Shown: positions 10,111-21,965 of the stretch, piece by piece
Numbering within the stretch: the stretch's first letter is position 1
Layout of the letters: each line of letters starts with the position of its first letter
Origin: Saccoglossus kowalevskii
Taxonomy: Eukaryota; Hemichordata; Enteropneusta; Harrimaniidae
Assembly: GCF_000003605.2 (NCBI RefSeq)
Contig: NW_003106599.1
Coordinates: 168,309 to 191,507, forward strand
Direction: 5' to 3'
Length of the DNA: 23,199 bases
The notes under the pieces: model-generated
Told to the model about the DNA's origin: nothing
Databases searched by the model: none
The model's input: only the letters and a program-made list of their open reading frames with translations
Translations under genes and position numbers: made by a program

Positions 10111-12224
10111 GAGCACGTGGTTTCAGGACGCATATCTGTTGTTTGGATGCTCGCCACCTAGGTTTGCGGCGCATAATATTTTCCAACGATCACCTGCAAG
10201 TTTTAGTTTCTCATATTTATCGGTGTCGTGTATTCGTATATAGACTCGTTCTGTATATCAACGTCGAGGATCGGGTCAACGAAGAAAAAAAAAAAAAAAC
10301 TGACTTTCAAGTTTGATTTAGGGTGTTATCAGCAATCGGCAGTCGTCTGCGTGTACTTGACCTTTTTTAAGAGATCTCGACAAGTTTAAGTTCGTTGACT
10401 GTCCGATGACAGCGGAATGTACGTGAGAAACTACCCAGGCCAGCGAAAACACATGCTAATTAAAAATCGATAAACACTCCACGAACTGCCGAGAATTGAG
10501 GCTTCGTGGCGGGAAAGTCACGCTCGCTACACGATCAGTCGTCTGCATTGTAAAACGTTTAAAGATGTTATAATGTCCATCATCGCTTTAAACTATTCGG
10601 TATTATTTGATCCATGTGTTTCCTGAGTATTTTTGACAGCAACGGCCAAATAAATGGATTAAGATCGACCTACACTAATTCCAAACAACCAAAGCGATAT
10701 TAAGTTACCCTAGAAAAAAGCTATTTGAAAACAAATGTCCGCCCAACCGTTGACAGATTAGTCTCGAACGAGGGTGTGGGAGGTCAACAAGAGTTTCGTT
10801 ACTCGAAGAATTTTGATATTCTGGTTATGTTTTGTGTTAGATACGTCGCCCGGCTGTCCAAAACAAACGACAATTATCTTTAAAAAAAGCAGCACAATCC
10901 GGATAGATCGGTTATCGTCTTCGGCGGATGTCGTCTTCGGCGAGTTTCGGATTCATACCGTACGGTCACATCATGATGAAACAGCAAAATCAGATTTTTT
11001 CACGTCTTGACAATAGAAACGCCAGACGTTACAGTGGAAGTATTTGATTAAGAAATGTGATACTATTTATTAGTTTAAAATTACATAATTTCAGAAAAAT
11101 TCCTGCGAAACAAATTCGAGATCAGTTAACAATTCACGTGACCCCGCCAACGTTTCCATTTTTTTGAAAAACATACGGTGTCTGCTTGTTAATTTCAGTC
11201 GCTTTCACAAATAAATATTATCACAATCACTTTTCAACGAAACAGAAAGTTTCAAGCAATTACATTTTTTTTTTATTTCTTTAACTTTTACGTAGTAACA
11301 CAAATTTTATGTAACCATCCTAGAGCTGAAGTCAAATTTTCCCAAACAGAAAAGTTTGCTACGTGCATGGAATAATAATACATTTTATGCGATATCACGT
11401 GACATAATACACTGAGTTTTATTTACAACGGTCGATGTTTTGGCTGGAGCAACAAAACAGCTTATTTGCAAAACAACACACGCTAAACAACCGTATTCAG
11501 GACAGCACTCGTCCCCAGTTATATTCCTCGCATATATATCTGTTTAGAATTTTGCGCCGGATCATCCCAACCTGAACGTCAACAGCAGAACAAATCCTAC
11601 GAGGCTACGTCCGCTGTCAACAGAAAGAACCGTGAACGTCAAACAGCAAAAAGGCGTCAAATCCCTACATGTCATAAACATCAAGGTTAATCGATATAAT
11701 CAATCAATCGATTAGTTCGCTGAATATTATTATGATTGTCGTACGTGTCCATTAAATATTAGAGCCGGGGAAGGTTCCATGAGGGTTTTCTTTTAATCTT
11801 ATATTTCTTGGAATATGTAATCAATTGTTCAGTAAATGATATTTGGTAGATAGCAACTATTATTTAACGCGGACGTCTCCTTCGATGAACCATGGCCACT
11901 AACGTTGGAGCTCATAAGTTAATTTCATGATCCCAATCTTAGTTATATTACTGAACAATTCCATAGTGCTTGCCCCCCCCCCCTAAGGTTGCATATATCA
12001 TTAATACACGTCTTTTGCTTTGCGGGGCCATTTTGTTTGGCGTTGCCATTTTGTTTGTGAAAAGATTACGATGACTTCACAATATCATAATGTCATTTTT
12101 TTTCTTTCTAGATACGTTACAGATTATTTCGAGTTTTTCAGGGTGAGACCGGGTTCTTTATTAGTGTTATGCACCATAACGGCAAACATTTTAAGAACAA
12201 AATTAGAACACTGAACCGGAATTT

Positions 12225-12557
12225 NNNNNNNNNNNNNNNNNNNNNNNNNNNNNNNNNNNNNNNNNNNNNNNNNNNNNNNNNNNNNNNNNNNNNNNNNNNN
12301 NNNNNNNNNNNNNNNNNNNNNNNNNNNNNNNNNNNNNNNNNNNNNNNNNNNNNNNNNNNNNNNNNNNNNNNNNNNNNNNNNNNNNNNNNNNNNNNNNNNN
12401 NNNNNNNNNNNNNNNNNNNNNNNNNNNNNNNNNNNNNNNNNNNNNNNNNNNNNNNNNNNNNNNNNNNNNNNNNNNNNNNNNNNNNNNNNNNNNNNNNNNN
12501 NNNNNNNNNNNNNNNNNNNNNNNNNNNNNNNNNNNNNNNNNNNNNNNNNNNNNNNNN
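12225..12557. other. Assembly gap of 333 N
   Basis: A run of N with unknown content. The right flank (CCGGAATCCTAGATCCGCCC) resembles the type of sequence often found at ends of dispersed repeats, so a repeat may have caused the gap. The apparent 167-codon frame across this run is an artefact. Confidence 0.98.
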
Positions 12558-14500
12558 CCTATTCCGGAATCCTAGATCCGCCCCTGCCCACTCTCACAAC
12601 CTTCCTTCAGTAAATGAATTTAAACTTGACAATCGACAACTAGCTCGCACATACAGTGACACATTGTGCTAAAACCGTCGTAGATGCCGCGTATACAACG
12701 CACTGGAATCACATCATGACACATTGTGGCACCTGTTTAATTTCAAATACGTGAATCGTAATTTATTCCCGCTGAACATAATACGGAACTACTTAATTAC
12801 GCAGTACCTATTTTCATGACCCACATTTCGCTCAGTAAAATATAGAACGTATGACGCCTGTCTCAAATATAGTCCTTCTTACCGGAAATATACCCATTTT
12901 TTTAAATATAATACCTCCTTTTCCCCGGGGATACACACATATCTATATGATACGCCAGCAGTACCATCACCCCACCACCCGTATTTATGTACTTACTTAG
13001 ATTCGAATGTCCGAGCCGTTCTTTTGTTACGATTACTAATTCCCGTTAGCTCATTACATGTTGAAAATATAACTGTGATTCTTCTAATAAATAGTTACAT
13101 GCAGTGATATTGGTATTGTTGGCGGAGTGTAAAGTTAAATAATATACGACATAAACACTTGATTGTGATCCAAATCTGGGATTGTATGCAGTATACGATG
13201 TAACACCGTACCCACTAACAGTTCGGTACAACACTATGATTTTTTTATAATTTATTTCTTAAATAGACATCTCACTGGCCAAAGCCTTTATCCAAATTGA
13301 TGAAAACCGTGGAAATAGTTATATTGTGGGGCTATTTTTGTGAAATGTTACATGATTTTAGTGTGTTAGAATACAGTTACGTGACACGATATTGCACCGT
13401 TACGCCGTCAAGAGTTCGAGGGAATACTTCTGAACCTTTGGGGATCGGCCAGAAAGATGCATACATGCTACCATCCATGAGTCTGTAAATATATAATCAT
13501 CGTGGCGTTGCCATCCAATATCACTTTTTTTTTTTAAATGAGTCTTTTGGCAATCATTGATATTAGCTTTGGTTATTATATTTATAATCACTAACCAAAT
13601 AAAATAAATGTATAAATGGTTTTTTTTTGAATAAAATTGAAGCGGATATCAGCGAAGTCAGTTAATAAGTGGCCTGGTGCAAAAGGCTGCATTGTGGCGA
13701 TCGTAAATCTGTCGTGTTTTATTGCTCGATTTGGTAGTTTTTGACAATTTTATACGAGTTGTGTTTGCCCAATGTCTGGGTCTTTTTTTTTTCAGGCGAG
13801 CCACACACCTGCATGCCTCGATAGAATCATCGGTCACATCGACGTCCTCGTTCCACAGCAAATAAAATGTTTTTCCGTAATCCGGGCATTTTTCGCATTG
13901 AATAGTATCAAGAAAATTAGTGAACTTTTTCACGACATTTCAGACTTTGAATGTAACTAATAGATACTGAATTATGCAACAACAAAGTCTGTTTTAAATA
14001 CATATTTGAAGTCAAATAAATCAGCATTCGTAAGCAATATATTCTATCTTTATAATCGAAATTTTTTTTTACCAAATTGATGTTGAAATTGGTTTTTAAT
14101 GAACTCGATTCGTTAAAACCCCAGTCTGGGCTAACAGTATAATTCACTGGCGATAGCAACGAAGCATGCGATGATGGGATTAGACAAAGAAAGGGGTGCC
14201 GACTAGAGGGAGGGGGCGCCGACCAACTCATCATGAGTGAGTAGGAAATGGCACATAATTAAATATTGGGTGTTACTAGGAGAGACAGTGAGACTAGACC
14301 TAGGAAAGAAAATGATCTCGTTTTTTTATTGATTGGCTGTGATGATGTGATCAGAGCGAATTGCTGTGTTGCTACACACGAAGTTTGTTATCTAGCTACC
14401 CCGTCATTGATCAGTGTGCTTCTTGAAATTTCACTCTCTTTCCAGGTTTGGGTTGGAACGATAATGACACAGATATACACGCGATAAAAAGCTATAGAAT

Positions 14501-14543
14501 AGAGTGGGCGGGGGGGACGTTTCAGTGCGGTATTACTTCCGGT
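14501..14543. promoter_or_regulatory. Promoter-like GC-box plus ETS/GABPA-type site
   Basis: TGGGCGGGGGGG (14505-14516) matches an Sp/KLF GC-box. ACTTCCGGT (14535-14543) is a reverse-oriented GABPA/ETS site. The pairing is typical of TATA-less promoters, but no recognised gene follows, so it may be a cryptic promoter, an enhancer or chance. Confidence 0.25.
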
Positions 14544-14783
14544 CCGCTAGTAGGTTTCGCGTAACGATATGACAAGTGATCTTACTGTTCCATATTGAAG
14601 AAAACGTGCTACAATTAAGTCCAAAAAACACAATCATATACTAAGATAGACCGCATGCCATAAACGAAATGAAACATCTGTACTTGTGCTGTAATATAGT
14701 GAATCGGCGAATAAAATCAGCTATTGCACGTGGTCACTGAAATCACCCTAAGCAAAACGGTGATTCATCGTGCCGAGTCGAGC

Positions 14784-14811
14784 GGGGGAGGGGTGGCGGT
14801 GGGGGTGGGGG
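14784..14811 (+). repeat. G-rich tract with canonical G-quadruplex pattern
   Basis: Four G-runs of 5, 4, 5 and 5 are separated by loops of 1 (A), 7 (TGGCGGT) and 1 (T) bases. This satisfies the usual four-run G3+N1-7 rule on the + strand. It stands out in A+T-rich surroundings. Confidence 0.7.
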
Positions 14812-17472
14812 TTGGTTGCTGTCAGATGTTGTAGACCATCCACAGCAAAAAAAGAATGAGTTTTCAAGTTAGATGTGTTGCTTCTGACTTGCTTGCACCA
14901 CGCTCTTGGCTATGTTTAACGCATCACATGAAGGCGAATAATTGAATTAGTTCACATTCTTTAGCAAACGAATCGTGCTTGGATACGGCGCAACTGAAAC
15001 ATCTATGCACACGGGGTAATAAGAGCATTGTAGAATTAATAATGTATGAATAGTTACACACTGACAACTGAACCATTCGTCATATTGAATGAGTCCCATG
15101 TTAACACTATAGAAAGGTAAACCAACACATTTCACAAGTTGTCGATGGTTGTTTCTGTGCCCCATTAATGTTGAAAGTTCATTGAGCGAGTTGTTGTTGT
15201 TTTTGTTTGTCGTGGCCGTCCAAAAAGCAAGACGTTTCGCGAATATTGTCTATAGTTATGCACATGCACAGGTTACGTAAGAGTACGACAATTTTATATA
15301 ATACGAGGTTATCCTTATTCCATAAATATTGACAGGTTTTATCTTTCAGACGTCTTTCCGAGAGTGCTTTGCTATATTTGTATTGCATTTTGCAGCTTCA
15401 GATAGAATGCTACAATTTATGTGTGTTAGTGCATATAGCAGAGACACTATTTAGTGACAAAGTATGTCTACAATTAATCGTTTTATTACTGTTCAACAAA
15501 CGGGATGTGATTTTTTTTTCATTCACTGTCATTAAGTTTTTGGAGAAAAACGACAAAATAATATGGCGCATGGAATGCAATTTTATCAACACTTTTCATA
15601 GACCATAATGGAAACCAAATTTCTCGTCAAAATAACCGCTAAGAATAATTGTTAATAATTCTAGACATCAAAAAGTATCTTTTAAAACATACATATCTTT
15701 TTTTTTTTCATCGTGTGTTACCGAACAAAATGTTGGGATATTGATATATTTTTAGAAACCAATGGTAAAACGCTCTAAAACAGACAACACATGCTTTTCC
15801 TAGTTTATTTTATCGATCGATTTATTTTTCCAAACTGAGTACGATGATTTCATATTTTAAATTGTTATGATATATTAAATATGTAAAAATAAAGAAAATT
15901 ACATTCTTTTACTTTTATGTAGCATCCCAACTTGTAAAGATGCGTTACTGTTTAAAATGTAAATTTCAAAATGTGTTTAAGAGTAAATGTAGTATATTCT
16001 ATATCGCTTTTGTGTCGATCATCTGAAACTATAGTCCGCTCTTGTCTGGAGTAGGAAATGTGGCATGGCTTACACGTCCTGCCGATAATTTATAGAAAGT
16101 ATTTGAAAACGAATAATTCGAATAAAATTCATTTACTCGCTCTACAGTAAAGGGGACTACTTAATATGTGTACTACAGGAAATAAGGGTCAGCTAATATA
16201 TAAAACATTTGGGTCAGATATTAGTCACTCGGAACACAGACGAGCAAATCTTAAACCAGATCAAACGTTCATTAAAAAGGAAACCGTAGTCCAAAAGTGA
16301 ATTTTAAGTATGGAACCAAAGGCAACGACAACCACCGTACTAGGTTATATTGTTTAGCTAAGAAGGTGAACCAAATACATGTTGTGTTATTTAATGTTTG
16401 TTTCAGTATAACTTGACCTATTATCACCGATGCATGATGTAATAGGTGGTCGTTTGTAGTTATTTTGTTAAGGCTTGAATGGTAACCTGATTTTGCATAT
16501 GTACTAGCCGCGATGTATAGAGCGTTTTTCGTACATTGTGGGTGTTTGCAAAACGCACGCTTTGTTGAGATTCTGGCGAATAGAACACTACAAATACACA
16601 CATTCGTTTTCAAGAAGGAATGTTTCAATCGTCCTCTGATTCGGACGACGCTTTTCCGGGGTTGCGTCCGTTTTACAATGGCCGCATTCTGATTTTTCGA
16701 AAAGGGGTCTAATTTGGGACTTGAACTCATGAAGAAAATTTCCGAAAATGTTGCAAATAGAGCAGATTTATACCGTCTCTGTCAAATACTAAAAACGAGT
16801 GTGCCTTACTTGAGCGCGTCAAATTTCTGCAGAGAAAATATAATAAACTGTGCATTCTCCTTGTTTTGAGGGCATCTTAGAACACGCATGTTCACCGTCT
16901 ACTTTGAACGAGTTGGATGCCCAACGTATATCAGTCATATGTACAAATTTGGATTTGATGTTCACTTTTCAAGACATTACCCCGGGCCATGATCCGAATC
17001 CGTTTTAGAAGTATGCTATTGCATACAGAATAGGCAGTACATTTTGAATGTGTCGGAACATGATGTTATATAATATGAAGAGAATAAAATACAAACCAAA
17101 TAACGAAAATATAGTCTGCCGGGACATGTTATCGAAATATGTTTGACTTTGTACTCATTCACTAGCAGCATTTCCCGACTCGGATTTACCAAATTTGCTT
17201 TATGAATACTGGTTTAAATTTCTACAAATATGGGCAGTTTGCTTCAGATTGCTTTGTCAAATACGATAGTAGATATTACGCAATTCCTCCGTGATTGAAC
17301 TGATAAACTCTTCTATACCTCTGTGTAGTCTTCGTCACTATAATAATGAATTTCGTGTTCTCGCAGTTTGACTGGAACTACAAAGATATGGTTGCCGCGA
17401 TCACATTGAATGTTTTCAATTGCTCAGAAAAAATCCATACGAAGGACATTTTTTTCACTTTCTAGAACTATA

Positions 17473-19771
<2,299 letters not shown>

Positions 19772-20314
19772 ATGGCGACCCCAAATAGCATGTCCGTTTT
19801 CCCGCATTCTGCGCGCTCAACAAGTCAGTCCTTGTCGGATATGTTCGTTCGGGCCGCTGGATGCCGGATAACTCCCGCGCAGTACCCTGCGTTGTACCAT
19901 AAATATCAGCTCAACTATACAGTCCGGCAAACAATAGTAAATAATCATTTTTACGACTTTTATGACTATAAAACTTCCTATTTTATTACCATGTCATTTA
20001 TAGTGATGATTTCGCAAATAACGCATCCTCGTCTGTTTTTTTTTTATAGATCTCTTAAAATTTTGGCGCGCGAAATTTCAAGCGTTAGAAAAAAAAAACA
20101 TTCGAGCGCTTCGTACTTTGAGGTAGATTTAGGTATCTTCGGGGTTCGTGAAAGATTTATAATCCTCACATTTTCAACAACATCCATAAAAGCGGTCGTA
20201 TTTTTAGTCTTTTTGTGGTCTGCCAAAATGCTTGAAGGATTTACTGCTCTGGCGGCAGCTGTAGTCTGCTTGTACAACACAAATGTCAGTCGTTCAGAAA
20301 ACAAACTATTCTGA
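19772..20314 (+). CDS. Unrecognised 180-codon open frame upstream of the Hox gene
   Basis: The frame opens at an ATG in a good Kozak context (A at -3, G at +4) and stays open for 180 codons, long for A+T-rich DNA. The first 50 or so codons (MATPNSMSVF through ITPAQYPALYHKYQLNYT) have varied third positions and look coding. After about 19925 the composition turns A+T-rich and hydrophobic (FYDFYDYK, LFFFY), as if an exon ended there. No strong splice donor is visible; the best is a weak ATA|GTAAAT near 19934. It shares no domain I recognise and no Hox signature. It lies on the same strand 1.06 kb upstream of the Hox start codon. It could be an alternative upstream exon, a lineage-specific gene or chance. 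Confidence 0.2.
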   Translation: MATPNSMSVFPHSARSTSQSLSDMFVRAAGCRITPAQYPALYHKYQLNYTVRQTIVNNHFYDFYDYKTSYFITMSFIVMISQITHPRLFFFYRSLKILAREISSVRKKKHSSASYFEVDLGIFGVRERFIILTFSTTSIKAVVFLVFLWSAKMLEGFTALAAAVVCLYNTNVSRSENKLF

Positions 20315-20774
20315 ATCGCTCCAACAAAATTTAAACTGCGGGAAAGCTCTTGATGTATTGGCAAAATGCGGATAAAAAAAATAATAGAAATTTACACATT
20401 TTCAAATATTTCGATTTTGTAGTATTTTCTTTGAAGTCTTGCGCCGCGAGAATTTTAGCACAATGTTGCGAGCAATTTATTAAAAAGACTCGGGTGAAGA
20501 ATTTAGAAACACCCGACTTTTTAGGGACACGGTTGAGAGATCTAAGGAACCGATAAAAAGCAACAATAGTCAAATCGATTTTTTGTTCACATTCAGAAAC
20601 GCGCTTTTCAACAAAAAGAAAGAAAAAAAAACTTTCTACTTCAGTGCTTTTCAGTCCTAGTCGGGGTGGGTTCAGAAGGACAGCATTCACGCACGTTTAC
20701 AAATATTGTTATTCAAATGAATCTTTTTGGATATCATTAGCAAATGGTTCGATGCGATTACATCGAAGTCCCCC

Positions 20775-20781
20775 TATAAAT
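20775..20781 (+). promoter_or_regulatory. Candidate distal TATA box
   Basis: TATAAAT follows a run of five C, a good TATA-box context. It lies about 600 bp upstream of the Hox start codon. If used, it would give a long leader or a spliced non-coding first exon. A pyrimidine-rich stretch ending in TTTAG lies just downstream (about 20799-20819). Confidence 0.25.
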
Positions 20782-20826
20782 CCTTCATTTTACATAAACT
20801 TTTTTTTATTGCTATTTAGTTGACAA

Positions 20827-20845
20827 TGACGTAATTATGACGTAA
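20827..20845 (+). promoter_or_regulatory. Paired TGACGTAA bZIP-type sites around a TAATTA core
   Basis: TGACGTAA occurs at 20827-20834 and again at 20838-20845. The two are 11 bp apart, about one helical turn, and share an intervening homeodomain-type TAATTA (20832-20837). The sites match CREB/ATF or PAR-bZIP half-palindromes. They lie about 540 bp upstream of the Hox ATG. Confidence 0.4.
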
Positions 20846-21230
20846 GTGTTTGTGATCCAGGTGGGGGTAGCAGACATAAAAATCAACCAGTGTGACCGCA
20901 TGATTCGAAAACTAAGTAAGCAAGTATTAAACATGTGAGAGACGAAATGCATCTTGGGATGTATATGTGTGTGATTGACAACTCTCGGACGAGATGAGAC
21001 CCGGAAAGTTTTTTTATTATTATTATTATTTCGAATTGCTTTCGAGGAGCTGGAATTTGCACGGTGTATATTAACGTGTTGGAAGTAGGCGCGATGATCG
21101 ATAAAAAACTGCCAAAAGCTAAATAAACACATCAAACCCATATGCCAAAACATTTTATCTGAAATTTTGGTATCGCAGCAATCCACGAGTGCACCTCCAG
21201 GATTCCTATTTGTGATTGCTCAACGGGCAC

Positions 21231-21266
21231 ACCCTGATTGGTTAGCGGCGTCACGTGGTCTCACTC
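21231..21266 (+). promoter_or_regulatory. Proximal Hox promoter: inverted CCAAT box plus CACGTG E-box
   Basis: TGATTGGTT (ATTGG at 21237-21241) is a full inverted NF-Y site. The E-box CACGTG (21252-21257) follows with centres about 15 bp apart. Downstream, TCACTC at 21261-21266 fits a loose initiator. No TATA box is seen at the expected distance. NF-Y and USF acting on CCAAT and CACGTG sites are known from vertebrate group-4 Hox promoters. The same pairing about 120 bp before this start codon suggests the core promoter, with a leader of roughly 115 nt. The transcription start itself is inferred. Confidence 0.5.
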
Positions 21267-21268
21267 GG

Positions 21269-21295
21269 ATGTCAAAATTGATAAATTGTGGGTAA
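21269..21295 (+). other. Upstream ORF 1 in the presumed Hox leader (8 codons)
   Basis: ATG at 21269 reads MSKLINCG and stops at TAA (21293-21295). The stop shares its last A with the ATG of the next upstream ORF. Relevance depends on transcription starting before 21269. Confidence 0.4.
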
Positions 21296-21324
21296 TGTCT
21301 GGACACAGCATATCGGCCACTTAG
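21295..21324 (+). other. Upstream ORF 2 in the presumed Hox leader (9 codons)
   Basis: ATG at 21295 reads MSGHSISAT and stops at TAG (21322-21324), 53 nt before the Hox ATG. It is out of frame with the Hox coding sequence. Its ATG overlaps the stop of the first upstream ORF as TAATG. Confidence 0.4.
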
Positions 21325-21377
21325 CGGAGCAGCGAGCCACAAATCAATCCCCCAACTCCCCGTCCGCGTACCTAGTA

Positions 21378-21810
21378 ATGAGTTCGTATTTTCCAAGCCT
21401 CAATTCGTATCAGACGACACAGTCTGAGTACCCGTCTTCCCAAGTAGGACTGTACAGCGCGAATTATGATCCCATACGCCAACTACAGAGCTACTCGGTC
21501 CCCGAGAACCGTGGCTATGCCGGTTACAGCGATAAATACAACTACAGCGAACAGCGTTCTACTGCGGGTAGTGCAGCGAGCAACTACGCCGCTGTTGGGT
21601 ACGTAACAGAGACCAACAATAACAACTACCATAATCGTCAGTTAGCGCATAACGCAAACTTACCCCATTACGATTTAAGCTGTAACTCAACGAGAAATAA
21701 AGATGTCGTCGTTGATGCGATGGAGGCGAAGAAAGACAAAGATTCCGACAGTGACAGCGGGAAAACACCGACGATTATATACCCGTGGATGCGAAGCAAC
21801 AACTATTGCG
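21378..21810 (+). CDS. Hox6: Hox gene, coding exon 1 (Hox6-like, central class)
   Basis: This is the N-terminal part of a homeodomain transcription factor that would pattern the anterior-posterior axis in the nucleus with PBC/Exd-type partners. It encodes 144 full codons plus one base. Residues 1-5, MSSYF, are the conserved activation motif of central Hox proteins. Residues 25-36 (LYSANYDPIRQL) match the YDPVRH / YADPLRH block of vertebrate group 6. Residues 43-98 are rich in Tyr, Asn and Ser. Residues 113-128 are charged (EAKKDKDSDSDSG), with likely CK2 sites. Residues 134-139, IYPWMR, are the PBC-binding hexapeptide, followed by SNNYC. The exon ends at a strong donor GTAAGT (21811) in phase 1; read-through would stop at 21857. 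The start is the ATG at 21378 (G at -3); the open frame extends upstream only to a GTG and has no earlier ATG. The homeodomain is not in the window. Hox identity is near certain. Group 6 rests on the YDPIR block and the N..C residues after the hexapeptide; group 7 is the alternative. Confidence 0.9.
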
Positions 21811-21965
21811 GTAAGTGGGTCGGCCATGTTGTCTTCTCTTACCAGATTTGTGTTTAAGCTGTCCGTGCGATGTGTCTTTTTTTCTAGCGCACATTAGGTG
21901 CGTCTTCATCGCGAATTACTACGATTGTAAAAGCGACGTAACATGGGAGCTTTAAACCGAGGCTG

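Larger units (their letters stand above)
9872..12224. other. Non-coding intergenic sequence including a GC-rich patch
   Basis: No recognised gene. A GC-richer patch at about 10005-10170 holds a CTCF-like motif and a hairpin (listed separately). Further on are TCACGTGAC at about 11135 and 11395, a 60-bp-spaced direct repeat TGAACGTCAACAGCA / TGAACGTCAAACAGCA (11573 and 11633), an eleven-C run (11973-11983), and a short direct repeat of GCCATTTTGTTTG (about 12027 and 12046) shortly before the assembly gap. Confidence 0.55.
12558..17472. other. Non-coding intergenic sequence
   Basis: No recognised gene. It includes a second CTCF-core-like string (14211-14220), a GC-box plus ETS-type pair (14505-14543), a G-quadruplex-forming tract (14784-14811), and paired GGGTCAG half-sites 25 bp apart (16186 and 16211). 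The longest frame is 152 codons on the minus strand (16730 to 16272). It begins MSSSPKLDPF and has a basic, cysteine-containing middle, with no domain I recognise. Confidence 0.5.
20315..21230. other. Hox-proximal upstream region
   Basis: No recognised gene. Frames of 119 codons (minus, 20690 to 20331), 124 codons (minus, 21186 to 20812) and 68 codons (plus, 20350-20556) carry no domain I know. The stretch contains a TATAAAT box in a C-rich context, the paired TGACGTAA sites and an ATT trinucleotide run (about 21012-21030). It is the likely distal promoter of the Hox gene. Confidence 0.5.

Noticed and set aside
12169-12672. 167-codon frame
   Set aside because: It spans the 333-N assembly gap and is an artefact of unknown bases.
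16272-16730. 152-codon minus-strand frame
   Set aside because: Longer than most chance frames, but no domain is recognised and composition matches the surroundings; kept only as a note in the intergenic entry.
21288-21377. Longer Hox N-terminus beginning MGNVWTQ
   Set aside because: The frame opens with GTG, not ATG. There is no in-frame ATG before 21378, and MSSYF is the conserved Hox N-terminus, so this stretch is leader.
21811-21857. Read-through Hox product ending KWVGHVVFSYQICV
   Set aside because: A strong GTAAGT donor precedes it and the sequence is intronic. A truncated isoform is possible but unsupported.
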